A stretch of 44,885 nucleotides of DNA from Bacillota bacterium (GTDB lineage: Bacteria > Bacillota > Clostridia > Acetivibrionales > JAEZXR01), in NCBI GenBank assembly GCA_023419605.1, contig JAEZXR010000080.1:1-44885 (forward strand), given 5' to 3'. The position numbers and the translations under genes are program-made. Positions 24,606 through 32,628 of the stretch are shown here, one piece after another (within the stretch, counting starts at the first letter, position 1; the number at the start of each line of letters is the position of its first letter). Under the pieces are notes generated by a model. It saw nothing but the letters and a program-made list of their open reading frames with translations, was not told the origin of the DNA and did no database searches.

Positions 24606-26312
24606 ATGCTAAAAGGAACGAAAATTGCCAAGACCCTTTCCCTGATGGTCGTCATGGCCCTGGTCTTCGAGGCTTCAGCAGGCTGCAGCAAATCCGACAG
24701 CCCTAAAACACCCGGTGCAGAGATAACGCCAAAGGCATCCGGCAGCACTCCCGCAGCAAAAACCACTGAACCGAAAGCCAATACCATGCCCATTGTAAAG
24801 GATAAGATTACATTGAATTTTGTGGGTATGAATATGAACACTACCCGCGTCGGACGTCATGACGAAACAGACATGATGAAAAAACTGGAACAGGACACCA
24901 ATATAAAAATCGTTTGGGAAATGATTCCTCAAGCATCCTGGAAGGAAAAGAAGAACCTTATGATCGCAAGCAGACAGCTCCCGGATGCCTTTATGGGACC
25001 CTTAAGCTTAAATGCGGATGAAATACAAAAATTCGGTGCGGACGGTGTATTGATTCCCCTCGATAAGCTGCTTGCAGAATATGCACCCACCATCACCGGC
25101 GTCATGAAGGATTATCCCCTCTACGATACCTATACCCGGAGTCTTGACGGAAAGATATATGCCCTGGCCAGGATGGAAGACCTGGGATTTGACTCGCTCA
25201 GTACTTCCGTTATAAGAAAAGAGTGGCTGGATAAATTGGGACTGAAAATGCCGACGACCACCGAGGAATTCCGTAATGTTCTCAGGGAATTCAAGGCCAA
25301 GGACCCGGCGGGCAATGGAAAAACCATTCCCTTCAGCTTCCTGTATCAGGAAGGTCCCGACATCAACAGAGAGGTAAAACGCGAACACGAATGGATATTT
25401 GCTGCTTTCGGTGTTTATGACAACCCGAAGCATGTGGCTATCGATGATAATGGACAGATGGTCTTTACAGCAGACAAAGACCGCTACAAAGAAGCCGTTA
25501 AATATCTGAACAGCCTGTATTCCGAAGGTCTCATCGACAAAGAAGTATTTACACAGGACCGCACACTTTTGACGAACAAGGTTCGAAACCAATTGAACGT
25601 AGGTGTTTATACAGATTATAGAATGAAAGAATCCTTTGTTACCAAGGAGATTGAAGACAAGTTTGCCATCATGCCTCCGTTGAAAGGACCTCATGGAGAC
25701 CAGAAATGGCTTAGAGCCACTACCGGACTTTCCGACGGCGCCTTTGCCATCACCAGCGCCTGCAAATACCCTGAAGCCGCCATTCGATGGGTAGACCATA
25801 TTAATGAGCCGGAGCTTAACATCCAGATGTCCTATGGTATGTTTAAAGAGGAAGGCTATAACAAGAGCGAAGCGCTGGTCCCTTCCAAGGCCCAGCCTGG
25901 AAAATATGACGTGAATACGGGTTCACGGCCGAAGGAAGTCAATGCCAGTGATTGGCCCTTCAGTTCACCGATCGCAGTTTCCCCTACACTGACCTCAAAG
26001 AAGCTTATCGATAAATACCTGGCTGATAAGCCGAGCAATGTAGCAAAGAATGAGGCCTGCGATGTGTACAGACCGTATTTAACAAAAAACCCCTATAATT
26101 ATCCATACCGGTTTACTGTCGATGAAATCGAGGAGCTCAGCCTGATCCAAACCGACCTGCTTAGCTATATCTTTAAAACTCAGGCCAAGTGGATCTCTGA
26201 TGGCGGCATTGATGCTGAATGGGATAATTACCTGGCTCAATTGAAGAAGCTCAAAGTCGACAAATACCTGGAACTTTACAAGAAATCCTATGAAAGATCT
26301 TTAAAGAAGTAA
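24606..26312 (+). CDS. Extracellular sugar-binding lipoprotein (family 1)
   Basis: This 568-residue lipoprotein has a signal peptide ending in the lipobox ASAGC, with lipidated Cys27, then a Ser/Pro/Thr-rich linker (about 28-60). The remainder is the two-lobed solute-binding fold of the LplA/YtcQ type. AAGGAGG precedes the ATG and about 100 bp separate it from the second permease. This spacing may allow higher expression, as is usual for binding proteins. It should capture an oligosaccharide at the cell surface. Its C-terminal end resembles the remnant at 11411-11572. Confidence 0.88.
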   Translation: MLKGTKIAKTLSLMVVMALVFEASAGCSKSDSPKTPGAEITPKASGSTPAAKTTEPKANTMPIVKDKITLNFVGMNMNTTRVGRHDETDMMKKLEQDTNIKIVWEMIPQASWKEKKNLMIASRQLPDAFMGPLSLNADEIQKFGADGVLIPLDKLLAEYAPTITGVMKDYPLYDTYTRSLDGKIYALARMEDLGFDSLSTSVIRKEWLDKLGLKMPTTTEEFRNVLREFKAKDPAGNGKTIPFSFLYQEGPDINREVKREHEWIFAAFGVYDNPKHVAIDDNGQMVFTADKDRYKEAVKYLNSLYSEGLIDKEVFTQDRTLLTNKVRNQLNVGVYTDYRMKESFVTKEIEDKFAIMPPLKGPHGDQKWLRATTGLSDGAFAITSACKYPEAAIRWVDHINEPELNIQMSYGMFKEEGYNKSEALVPSKAQPGKYDVNTGSRPKEVNASDWPFSSPIAVSPTLTSKKLIDKYLADKPSNVAKNEACDVYRPYLTKNPYNYPYRFTVDEIEELSLIQTDLLSYIFKTQAKWISDGGIDAEWDNYLAQLKKLKVDKYLELYKKSYERSLKK

Positions 26313-26361
26313 TAGAAAAGCCGGTTTCCGAAAGGTGCTTCGGAAGCCGGCTTTTTCTATT
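26311..26361. terminator. Bidirectional terminator between convergent genes
   Basis: AATAGAAAAGCCGGTTTCCG and CGGAAGCCGGCTTTTTCTAT pair almost perfectly around a 10-nt loop, with T-runs on both strands. It overlaps the stop codons of both the lipoprotein gene and the convergent AraC-type regulator gene and serves both. Confidence 0.8.
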
Positions 26362-28630
26362 ACGATTCGTACTTTTTCTTGTATTGTCCGGGTGTCAGAT
26401 CTTCCACCTCCCTAAATTTGCGTATGAAGCTGGAGACGCTGTAATACCCTACCTGAATGGCAATATCATTGACACTGGTTTGGGTCTTTGTAAGCAGCTC
26501 CTTTGCCTTCTCCATTCGCAGCTTTGCAATATATTCGTAAATGGTATAATTGGTATTCTTTTTAAAATACTGGCTTAAGTAAGGGGGTGACATTTGAATG
26601 GAATCCGCCAGGCTCTGTAAGCCAAAATCCGGGTCTGTATAATTTTCTCGAATCGTATGAATAATCTGCTGGAGCAGTTTCAATTCATACGTTCCTTCAC
26701 CAAAACTCAGATAAGCGGTTAAATCATTGATAATCACCGACATCGTATTCTCTATATCTTCAAAGGTATTTACTTCCGTTCCGTATATTTTTTCTATATA
26801 GGGCTTTTTAAGGAGCACAGACTGATTATTGGATAGGAGCACCTCTTTGTAGATCGTGTTTACAATATCATAGCAGAGGTTCTTGGTCCAGTGCAAGGTA
26901 AGGTTCTCAGACTTTATAAACAGCAAAATTTTATTGATGGCTGCCTCTGCTTCCAGTGCATTTTTCTTATGAATAGAGGCTTTCAAACCGTCGAAAAGCT
27001 CAAAGGGGTACTTCATTTTCATTTCGTCAATTTGCGAAAGTTCTGAAATACTTGTGATATACGACTTGGACAGCGTATAGTTATAATCCAGTACCTTTAA
27101 AGCCTCCTGATACGATTTATATATATCGAATATATCCTCAACATAACTGCCAATCCCTACCCTAGGGGTATCATCATATTCAGTTTTCAGGTGCTCCATA
27201 ATTTTGTACGCATATTCCCTGCTGGTTTTTTCACAACCCGTGGGGCTTCCAAGAAAAATCACTACTTTTTTAGTGGCGATATCCTTTTTTATAAAATACT
27301 GTAGGACCCCTGAATCCGGCGGATTTTGCAAACTCCTCTCAACGCTTTTCACCTTGTTTTCGTACTCTGTTCTGCATACTTTCAGAAGGAGGATACAATA
27401 CTGCTTTTGATTAAAATGCAGCCCTGCCAATTCACACGTTTCACGGATACGGTCGGTTTCTCTTGCCTGACCTGACAGAAAGCAGTCGAGCAAATATTGC
27501 TGGGCGATGCTGTTATTATTTTTAACGGTTTCCTGTAAGGTGCTATTCTCCTTGTTATACTGGAGGAATGCATATTCAAAATCTTCGATTTCATTCAGCC
27601 GATTTTTGACGGTATATTTTGTAGACAGGGTCTCTTCCATCCTCTTTCTCAGGTTTTTTATTGGGCGGTAATTGATTTTCATCAAGATGGATATGATCAA
27701 CCCGCTAAGGAGGATGATAACCACCATTCCTATCATGTATACCGTCCGGATGTTATTGATTTTCTGGGAAAGCAAATCGTTCGGAACCAACTGAATTATA
27801 TCCAGATTCGCTTTGCCTGATTTATAGGAATAAACTGAAAAACTCCTTTGATTTACTTTCAGCTTGCGCGTATCCTTTCCTTGCATCGAGCCGAGAGCCT
27901 TTTTCACTTCTGCAAGGCTCTCCATATTTTTGTCCTCCGAAAACGAAAACAATATTTTACTGCTCCCCGGATCTTTGATAAAAACATAAGTATCTTTGGT
28001 TATCATGGCAGGGCTGAGAATGTTTTGCAAAGAAATCTGGGGAATGAGATAGACTACAAAGGCATAGTGTCCTGCACCGTAAACAGGAATTTTACACAAG
28101 TACATCAAATTGTCCTGAAAGTTCATATTGATTTCCGATTTAGAAAAATAAAGGAGTGCAGTATTTTGGTTTGATGTCATGAATTTTGAAAAGCTCTCTT
28201 CAATATTCACGGCAGGAATAAAAATGCGGTTGAAATCCTTCAACTTATAGGAATAATTGACAGAGGAAATATAATCCGCATTATAGTGGTAGATGAAGAT
28301 TTCATCCACGAAGGAATTGTTTTTGTATTTGGATATTTCATTTTTGATGTCAATAAAGTTATAGGGCTGTTCATCGATATTCGCCATTCGAAAAACAGTG
28401 TTTAACTCGATTTGCAGAGCAGTTTTTTGAAGCTGCTCCACCTGTAGGTCAAATTGTTCGACACTTTTTATAAAAGGAGTAGTTATATTCGCTTCTACTT
28501 CATTTCTCAAAGTATTTACAAAATTATATAGTACTAAAAAGGACATCACGAATAGCGGAATTAGCAGTGTGATAATATAGGATATGATAAAATTCGTAAA
28601 AACACTTGAACGTGCTTTACCCTTCGTCAT
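26360..28630 (-). CDS. Membrane Cache-sensor AraC-type regulator
   Basis: This 756-residue protein has a membrane helix at about 17-39, an extracellular Cache-like sensor (about 45-290), a second helix at about 296-317, a juxtamembrane region (YRPIKNLRKRMEE) and a middle domain of unknown fold. The C-terminal AraC/XylS DNA-binding domain (about 655-752) contains QSLADSIQMSPPYLSQYFKK and VNDIAIQVGYYSVSSFIRKF. Single-chain, membrane-bound AraC regulators of this type sit next to LplABC-like sugar transporters in Firmicutes. It is convergent with the transporter operon and probably induces it when the sugar binds outside. No separate kinase or response regulator is needed. Confidence 0.85.
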   Translation of the reverse strand: MTKGKARSSVFTNFIISYIITLLIPLFVMSFLVLYNFVNTLRNEVEANITTPFIKSVEQFDLQVEQLQKTALQIELNTVFRMANIDEQPYNFIDIKNEISKYKNNSFVDEIFIYHYNADYISSVNYSYKLKDFNRIFIPAVNIEESFSKFMTSNQNTALLYFSKSEINMNFQDNLMYLCKIPVYGAGHYAFVVYLIPQISLQNILSPAMITKDTYVFIKDPGSSKILFSFSEDKNMESLAEVKKALGSMQGKDTRKLKVNQRSFSVYSYKSGKANLDIIQLVPNDLLSQKINNIRTVYMIGMVVIILLSGLIISILMKINYRPIKNLRKRMEETLSTKYTVKNRLNEIEDFEYAFLQYNKENSTLQETVKNNNSIAQQYLLDCFLSGQARETDRIRETCELAGLHFNQKQYCILLLKVCRTEYENKVKSVERSLQNPPDSGVLQYFIKKDIATKKVVIFLGSPTGCEKTSREYAYKIMEHLKTEYDDTPRVGIGSYVEDIFDIYKSYQEALKVLDYNYTLSKSYITSISELSQIDEMKMKYPFELFDGLKASIHKKNALEAEAAINKILLFIKSENLTLHWTKNLCYDIVNTIYKEVLLSNNQSVLLKKPYIEKIYGTEVNTFEDIENTMSVIINDLTAYLSFGEGTYELKLLQQIIHTIRENYTDPDFGLQSLADSIQMSPPYLSQYFKKNTNYTIYEYIAKLRMEKAKELLTKTQTSVNDIAIQVGYYSVSSFIRKFREVEDLTPGQYKKKYES

Positions 28631-28738
28631 TTGGTACTCACTGCTCCATTCTCAAAAGATGGTTGTCCTTCGGCTATTCTCCACTTCAGAAATCACGATT
28701 TTTACTCATTACCATTTTATACTATACTTGAAGAATAA

Positions 28739-29458
28739 TCAATCTATTGAATCATTTTTCAAACCTTTTACACCTTGCAGCACCTCTTTTTTCCCGCCAC
28801 ACCCTGGGTGTGTCTTGAGCGTAAAGCCAGCTGCCACGAGAGCCCTTTTTACAGCACTTGCCACAGTAAAAGTGGAACAGCTGCCTCCGGTTTTCGTCTT
28901 TTTCCCAATTTCCATAAGCAGCTCGGGGCGCCATATTGAAGGATTTTTCTTGGGACCGTGCCCATCAAGAAACCAGACATCGCAGGATTTTTCCAAAGCT
29001 TCCACCATATCCAGTGCTTCTCCTATCCAAAGGTTCAGCTCAAGCGTTCCAAATGACTGCGTTATTTTCACTGAATGCCAGCCAGCCACGGTGATATCAA
29101 TACTTCGATATGCTTCTACCAGTGTATCGATCCGATCCCCGACCCGGTCTCTAAATCCGTTTAGGATATGGAGCATTCTCTCTGGACTCATGGGATAGAG
29201 TTCCACCGAATTATATTCTATAGAAATATTTTTTAAACCGCTTTTCTCCATAAATTCCATTAGCGCAACGACCACGCGCCCAGCCCCAAAGCCTGTTTCA
29301 CCAATTATAAAAGGGGCTTTTGCTTCTATCTCCATAGTCATCCGCTCAATCAGATTATTATTCCTAAAATAGATCTGCTGCGCTTCATCCAGCGCATTCA
29401 CTACATCAAAATAACGATCATCAAACTGTTCATTTACAAGATACGATGGTATCAGCAT
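28739..29458 (-). CDS. mnmD: MnmC/MnmD-like tRNA methyltransferase (stand-alone)
   Basis: This SAM-dependent methyltransferase of about 239 residues has GETGFGAGRVV (SAM loop), VWFLDGHGPKKNPSIW (the catalytic Asp and NP motif) and STFTVASAVKRALVAAGF near the end. These are the hallmarks of the MnmC N-terminal domain, which methylates aminomethyl-uridine at the wobble position of tRNA. The oxidase half of bifunctional MnmC is absent. An upstream in-frame GTG (29521) and ATG (29482) would extend it, but neither has a ribosome site; I favour the ATG at 29458 with an AAAGGA before it. The start is uncertain. No neighbour is functionally linked. Confidence 0.72.
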   Translation of the reverse strand: MLIPSYLVNEQFDDRYFDVVNALDEAQQIYFRNNNLIERMTMEIEAKAPFIIGETGFGAGRVVVALMEFMEKSGLKNISIEYNSVELYPMSPERMLHILNGFRDRVGDRIDTLVEAYRSIDITVAGWHSVKITQSFGTLELNLWIGEALDMVEALEKSCDVWFLDGHGPKKNPSIWRPELLMEIGKKTKTGGSCSTFTVASAVKRALVAAGFTLKTHPGCGGKKEVLQGVKGLKNDSID

Positions 29459-29540
29459 ATATCGCACTTTTCCTTTCAGCATATAGTAATTTTGAAGCCA
29501 TGACTTTCCTTGCTGCGACACGAGTGCTGTACCTAACTTA

Positions 29541-29680
29541 GCGAAACAAAGGGACGGTCTATCGTTTCAGCATGCCCTATTAGGAAATTCCCGGCATCCG
29601 AAAAACTGCCTTTGAGCAACACCCTTCTTTTTATTATACCATAGAACCAAAACAGAAACAAAAGAACGTCCCCTTGGTCC
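29541..29680. repeat. MITE-like element with imperfect inverted ends
   Basis: GAAACAAAGGGACGGTCTAT near 29543 and, inverted, GGACCAAGGGGACGTTCTTT near 29680 share a GGGACG core and end in GTTTC. They form imperfect terminal repeats of about 26 bp around a 90-bp non-coding centre. Similar GGGAC-type repeats are common in clostridial genomes. The element lies between the methyltransferase and the TetR gene. Confidence 0.4.
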
Positions 29681-29747
29681 ATTTATTCTGACGGGGCACT
29701 GTCAGCTTACAGGACGGAAATAGATAGAAGTACGCTCCGGTTTATAG

Positions 29748-29753
29748 TATAAT
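29748..29753 (+). promoter_or_regulatory. -10 box of the TetR/oleate hydratase operon
   Basis: A perfect TATAAT lies 36 bp upstream of the TTG start of the TetR gene. No good -35 hexamer was found at the usual distance, so activator dependence or a weak promoter is possible. Confidence 0.35.
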
Positions 29754-29788
29754 ATCTATAGATCGGGATTTGGGAGGAGGTAATTTCC

Positions 29789-30343
29789 TTGCACAATGCG
29801 ACAAAAGCCTTACTTGCGGATTCCTTAATAGCTATGCTTGAAAAAAAGACCCTGGAAAAAATAACTGTCAAGGATCTTGTTGAGGACTGCGGGCTGACAC
29901 GGCAGACTTTCTATAACCATTTTTACGACATATATGCGCTTGTTGAATGGATTTATCTACGGGAGACTGAAAGGGCACTTGCAGGAAATAAGGATTACGA
30001 TACATGGCAGCAGGGCTTTTATCAGCTCCTGATTTCCATACGCAAAAATAAGGAGCTTGTTCGAAATACCTATCGTTCTACTAACCGTGATTCCCTGGAA
30101 AGATATATGCATGCTGTGATTTATGACCAGATCCTTGCGGTAGTGGAACGGCAGGCCGCTGAAATGACTGTTGAGCAGAAGCACAAGAATTTTATTGCAC
30201 GTTTTTATACGCTCGCTTTCATTGCACTCATTTTTGAATGGATACGGGATGGGATGAAGGAAAAGCCGGAGGATATAGTAGATCAAACCGCTGTATTAAT
30301 AAAAGGCGATTTTGAAAAGGCACTAAAAAAATACGCAAAATAA
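29789..30343 (+). CDS. TetR-family transcriptional regulator
   Basis: This 184-residue repressor-type regulator has an N-terminal TetR helix-turn-helix (residues about 8-52), containing ITVKDLVEDCGLTRQTFYNH and then FYDIYALVEWIY, and a helical ligand domain. A GGAGGAGG lies 9 nt before the TTG start. It is directly upstream of oleate hydratase on the same strand, so it probably senses unsaturated fatty acids or a membrane stress and controls that gene. The closest pattern known to me is the DhaS/YbiH-type subgroup. The ligand is inference. Confidence 0.82.
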   Translation: MHNATKALLADSLIAMLEKKTLEKITVKDLVEDCGLTRQTFYNHFYDIYALVEWIYLRETERALAGNKDYDTWQQGFYQLLISIRKNKELVRNTYRSTNRDSLERYMHAVIYDQILAVVERQAAEMTVEQKHKNFIARFYTLAFIALIFEWIRDGMKEKPEDIVDQTAVLIKGDFEKALKKYAK

Positions 30344-30350
30344 TGAGATT

Positions 30351-30403
30351 TTTACATAGCAGGGGCAGTGTAAAAAATGTTTACACTGCCCCTGCTATGT
30401 AAA
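30351..30403. repeat. Perfect 24-bp inverted repeat
   Basis: Two perfect 24-nt arms (TTTACATAGCAGGGGCAGTG followed by TAAA, and the inverse) enclose a 5-nt AAATG loop, 8 bp after the TetR stop. No T-run follows on either strand. It may be a terminator that isolates oleate hydratase from the TetR gene, or a miniature palindromic element. Confidence 0.65.
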
Positions 30404-30436
30404 TTGTCTTACGAATCCCCGCGGCTTATACTTTAG

Positions 30437-30483
30437 TTACAAAGATTGTTTTACAGGGCTTCTATATAAAACAGCCTTTGTAA
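30437..30483. promoter_or_regulatory. Dyad upstream of oleate hydratase, possible operator
   Basis: TTACAAAG and CTTTGTAA form the outer arms, with inner TGTTTTA/TAAAACA arms. The dyad ends 22 bp before the oleate hydratase ATG. It could be a TetR operator or an RNA stem in the leader. Confidence 0.4.
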
Positions 30484-30505
30484 TTCTATAAAAGGGGACG
30501 TTATT

Positions 30506-32305
30506 ATGAATATTTACAGAACCATGTACCATGCCCCTAAGCCAGCGGGCATTGAGGAGAGAAAAGCCTATATCGTGGGCGGAGGTATTGCAGGACTTGC
30601 CACAGCGGTGTTTTTGATTGATGACGCACAGATGCCGGGAAAAAATATTACGATTTTGGAAAAGCATTCGGACATTGGTGGTTCCATGGATGGAACCAGA
30701 AACGAACATGGCTATCTTTGCCGGGGTGAGCGCGAACTGGAGCCGTACATGGAGTGCCTTTGGTACCTGTGCAGCAAAATACCCTCTCTGGAAAATCCAA
30801 GACGCACAGTACTGGACGATATCGTAGATTTTAATAAGGAGGAACCCATCCATTCCGAAGCCCGCGTCATGGTAAATAACGGCGAAATTTACAGTCGTGT
30901 GCACGATTACAAGCTGGATCCTAATGATCTTGCGACCCTGACCAAAATTATCGCTACGCCGGAGTCTGAACTCGAAGACCTATCCATTGAAGACTGCTTC
31001 GGCGAATCGTTTTTTGAAAGCAGTTTCTGGATTTGCTTCCACAGCTGCCTGGCCTTTAAACGCTACCACAGTATTATTGAGGCCAGACGCTACTGGCAGA
31101 GGTTCTCATTTGTCAACCGCCATGAGTATCTGGAGGGCATCATTCATACAAAATACAACGAGCGCGACGCCATCATCCGCCCCATTGAAAACTGGCTTCG
31201 AGATAAGGGCGTAAAGGTCGTCTACGGCTGCTCGGTTTATGATTTGGAGCTGGATGCTGCTTGCAATACGGTGCAGGCGATCCTCATGCGTCAGGGCGGT
31301 GTAGAAAAGTCCCTCTATGTGGGCAAGGAGGATTTGGTTTTTGTGACGAATGGCTCTATGAGTGAAAACAGCGCCTTCGGTGACAACAAGGCCGTTGCCC
31401 CAACAAATCGCGATACCTCTGATCTAGGTCTTTTTACCCTTTGGCAGAACCTCGCAAAAAAGGACGCTAAATTCGGGCGCCCGGAAAAGTTCATCAGCAA
31501 CATTGACAAAACGAAATGGATCTCCTTCTTTCCCACCGTCAAAGGCTATCCGCAGTTTTTTGAAGAGATCGAAAAGATGTCCGGCAGCAAAGCAGGCACC
31601 GGTGGCTTGATCACATTCAAGGATTCCAACTGGGATATATCCTTTGAGCTGCATCACAAGCCTTTCTATCCCAATCAGTCCGACGATGAGGACCTCGGTT
31701 GGGGTTACGGCCTGTATGGCGAGAACATCGGCAATTATGTTAAAAAGCCCATGTGTGAATGCACCGGTGACGAGATACTGACAGAACTGCTCTATCATCT
31801 GGGGTTGCTGGACATGAAGGACGAACTCCTGGCCCATACCTATATGTCCACCTCTATGATGCCCTATATCACCAGCCAATTTATGCCCCGCAAGGTAAGC
31901 GACCGTCCGAAAAACGTGCCCGACGGATGCACCAATCTGGCATTTATCGGCCAGTATGTGGAGATCCCCGATGACGTTGTATTCACAGTTGAAACCTCGG
32001 TCCGCACCGGACTCGAAGGTGTTTACAAACTTCTGGATTTAGACAAGGACATTCTAGAGGTATACCCATCCCGATACGATATCCGCTATATCGTTGAACG
32101 TATGAAGAAGTTTTCCGGAATCAAGGGCGCTGTCAAGGAAGAAGATCTGTCGCATATCGATCCACTGAAGCTGGATGAGCTGAAGAAAAAAATCCTGCAC
32201 AAGGTCAACAGCATACCGCCTTATTATCACATGTACCTTGGCCGTGACCAGACCGTGCCATTGAAGGACTCCGTTCTGAGCCCCGAGGCGCCGAAGAGCA
32301 AATAA
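30506..32305 (+). CDS. ohyA: Oleate hydratase (fatty acid double-bond hydratase)
   Basis: This 599-residue FAD-dependent enzyme adds water to cis-9 double bonds of free fatty acids and gives 10-hydroxy acids, which detoxifies unsaturated fatty acids at the membrane. The FAD-binding AYIVGGGIAGLATAVFL (residues 21-37), the SDIGGSMDG motif and the GERELEPYMECLWYLCSKIPSL region, which contains the conserved catalytic glutamate, are present. The C-terminal YYHMYLGRD is typical of the family, formerly called myosin-cross-reactive antigen. A GGGGACG lies in the ribosome-site position. Length and order of motifs are complete. Confidence 0.93.
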   Translation: MNIYRTMYHAPKPAGIEERKAYIVGGGIAGLATAVFLIDDAQMPGKNITILEKHSDIGGSMDGTRNEHGYLCRGERELEPYMECLWYLCSKIPSLENPRRTVLDDIVDFNKEEPIHSEARVMVNNGEIYSRVHDYKLDPNDLATLTKIIATPESELEDLSIEDCFGESFFESSFWICFHSCLAFKRYHSIIEARRYWQRFSFVNRHEYLEGIIHTKYNERDAIIRPIENWLRDKGVKVVYGCSVYDLELDAACNTVQAILMRQGGVEKSLYVGKEDLVFVTNGSMSENSAFGDNKAVAPTNRDTSDLGLFTLWQNLAKKDAKFGRPEKFISNIDKTKWISFFPTVKGYPQFFEEIEKMSGSKAGTGGLITFKDSNWDISFELHHKPFYPNQSDDEDLGWGYGLYGENIGNYVKKPMCECTGDEILTELLYHLGLLDMKDELLAHTYMSTSMMPYITSQFMPRKVSDRPKNVPDGCTNLAFIGQYVEIPDDVVFTVETSVRTGLEGVYKLLDLDKDILEVYPSRYDIRYIVERMKKFSGIKGAVKEEDLSHIDPLKLDELKKKILHKVNSIPPYYHMYLGRDQTVPLKDSVLSPEAPKSK

Positions 32306-32324
32306 GTGGAACTGTCAACAGAAC

Positions 32325-32590
32325 TAGATAATCTCCATGTGTTGTAATGTAATTTACTATATTTAAAGATTTCTTGCCGAACTTGTTCAGGTGCTTCGAA
32401 ATTGGCATCCTGAACAAGTTCTCTCTTTTTTGTTCTTTAAAATGATTCCATTAAGGCATTATCATAAGGATTGCCTTTCCTGCTAACACTTGATATAGCT
32501 CCATGTGTACGTAGTAATGTCTGAAAGCTACCACTTGTTAACGGAGAGCCTTGATCTGTATGGACGATAAGGCCTTCTTTCGGATGTTCT
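32325..32590 (-). pseudogene. IS3-family transposase OrfB, C-terminal remnant
   Basis: The minus strand encodes the integrase core end: LIVHTDQGS, SRKGNPYDNALMESF, then an in-frame TAA (32435-32437), then KRELVQDANFEAPEQVRQEI and a KYSKLHYN tail. These are the last DDE-domain blocks of an IS3-type transposase (HTDQGS aspartate, MESF glutamate). Start and terminal repeats are missing. It lies just downstream of the ABC-2 permease gene. Confidence 0.75.
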
Positions 32591-32628
32591 CTGCCATGAT
32601 GCGACGAAACGAAGGGATGGTTCTTCAT

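Noticed and set aside
25008..25799. 263-codon minus-strand frame
   Set aside because: Antisense shadow of the sugar-binding lipoprotein gene, which has a lipobox and a ribosome site.
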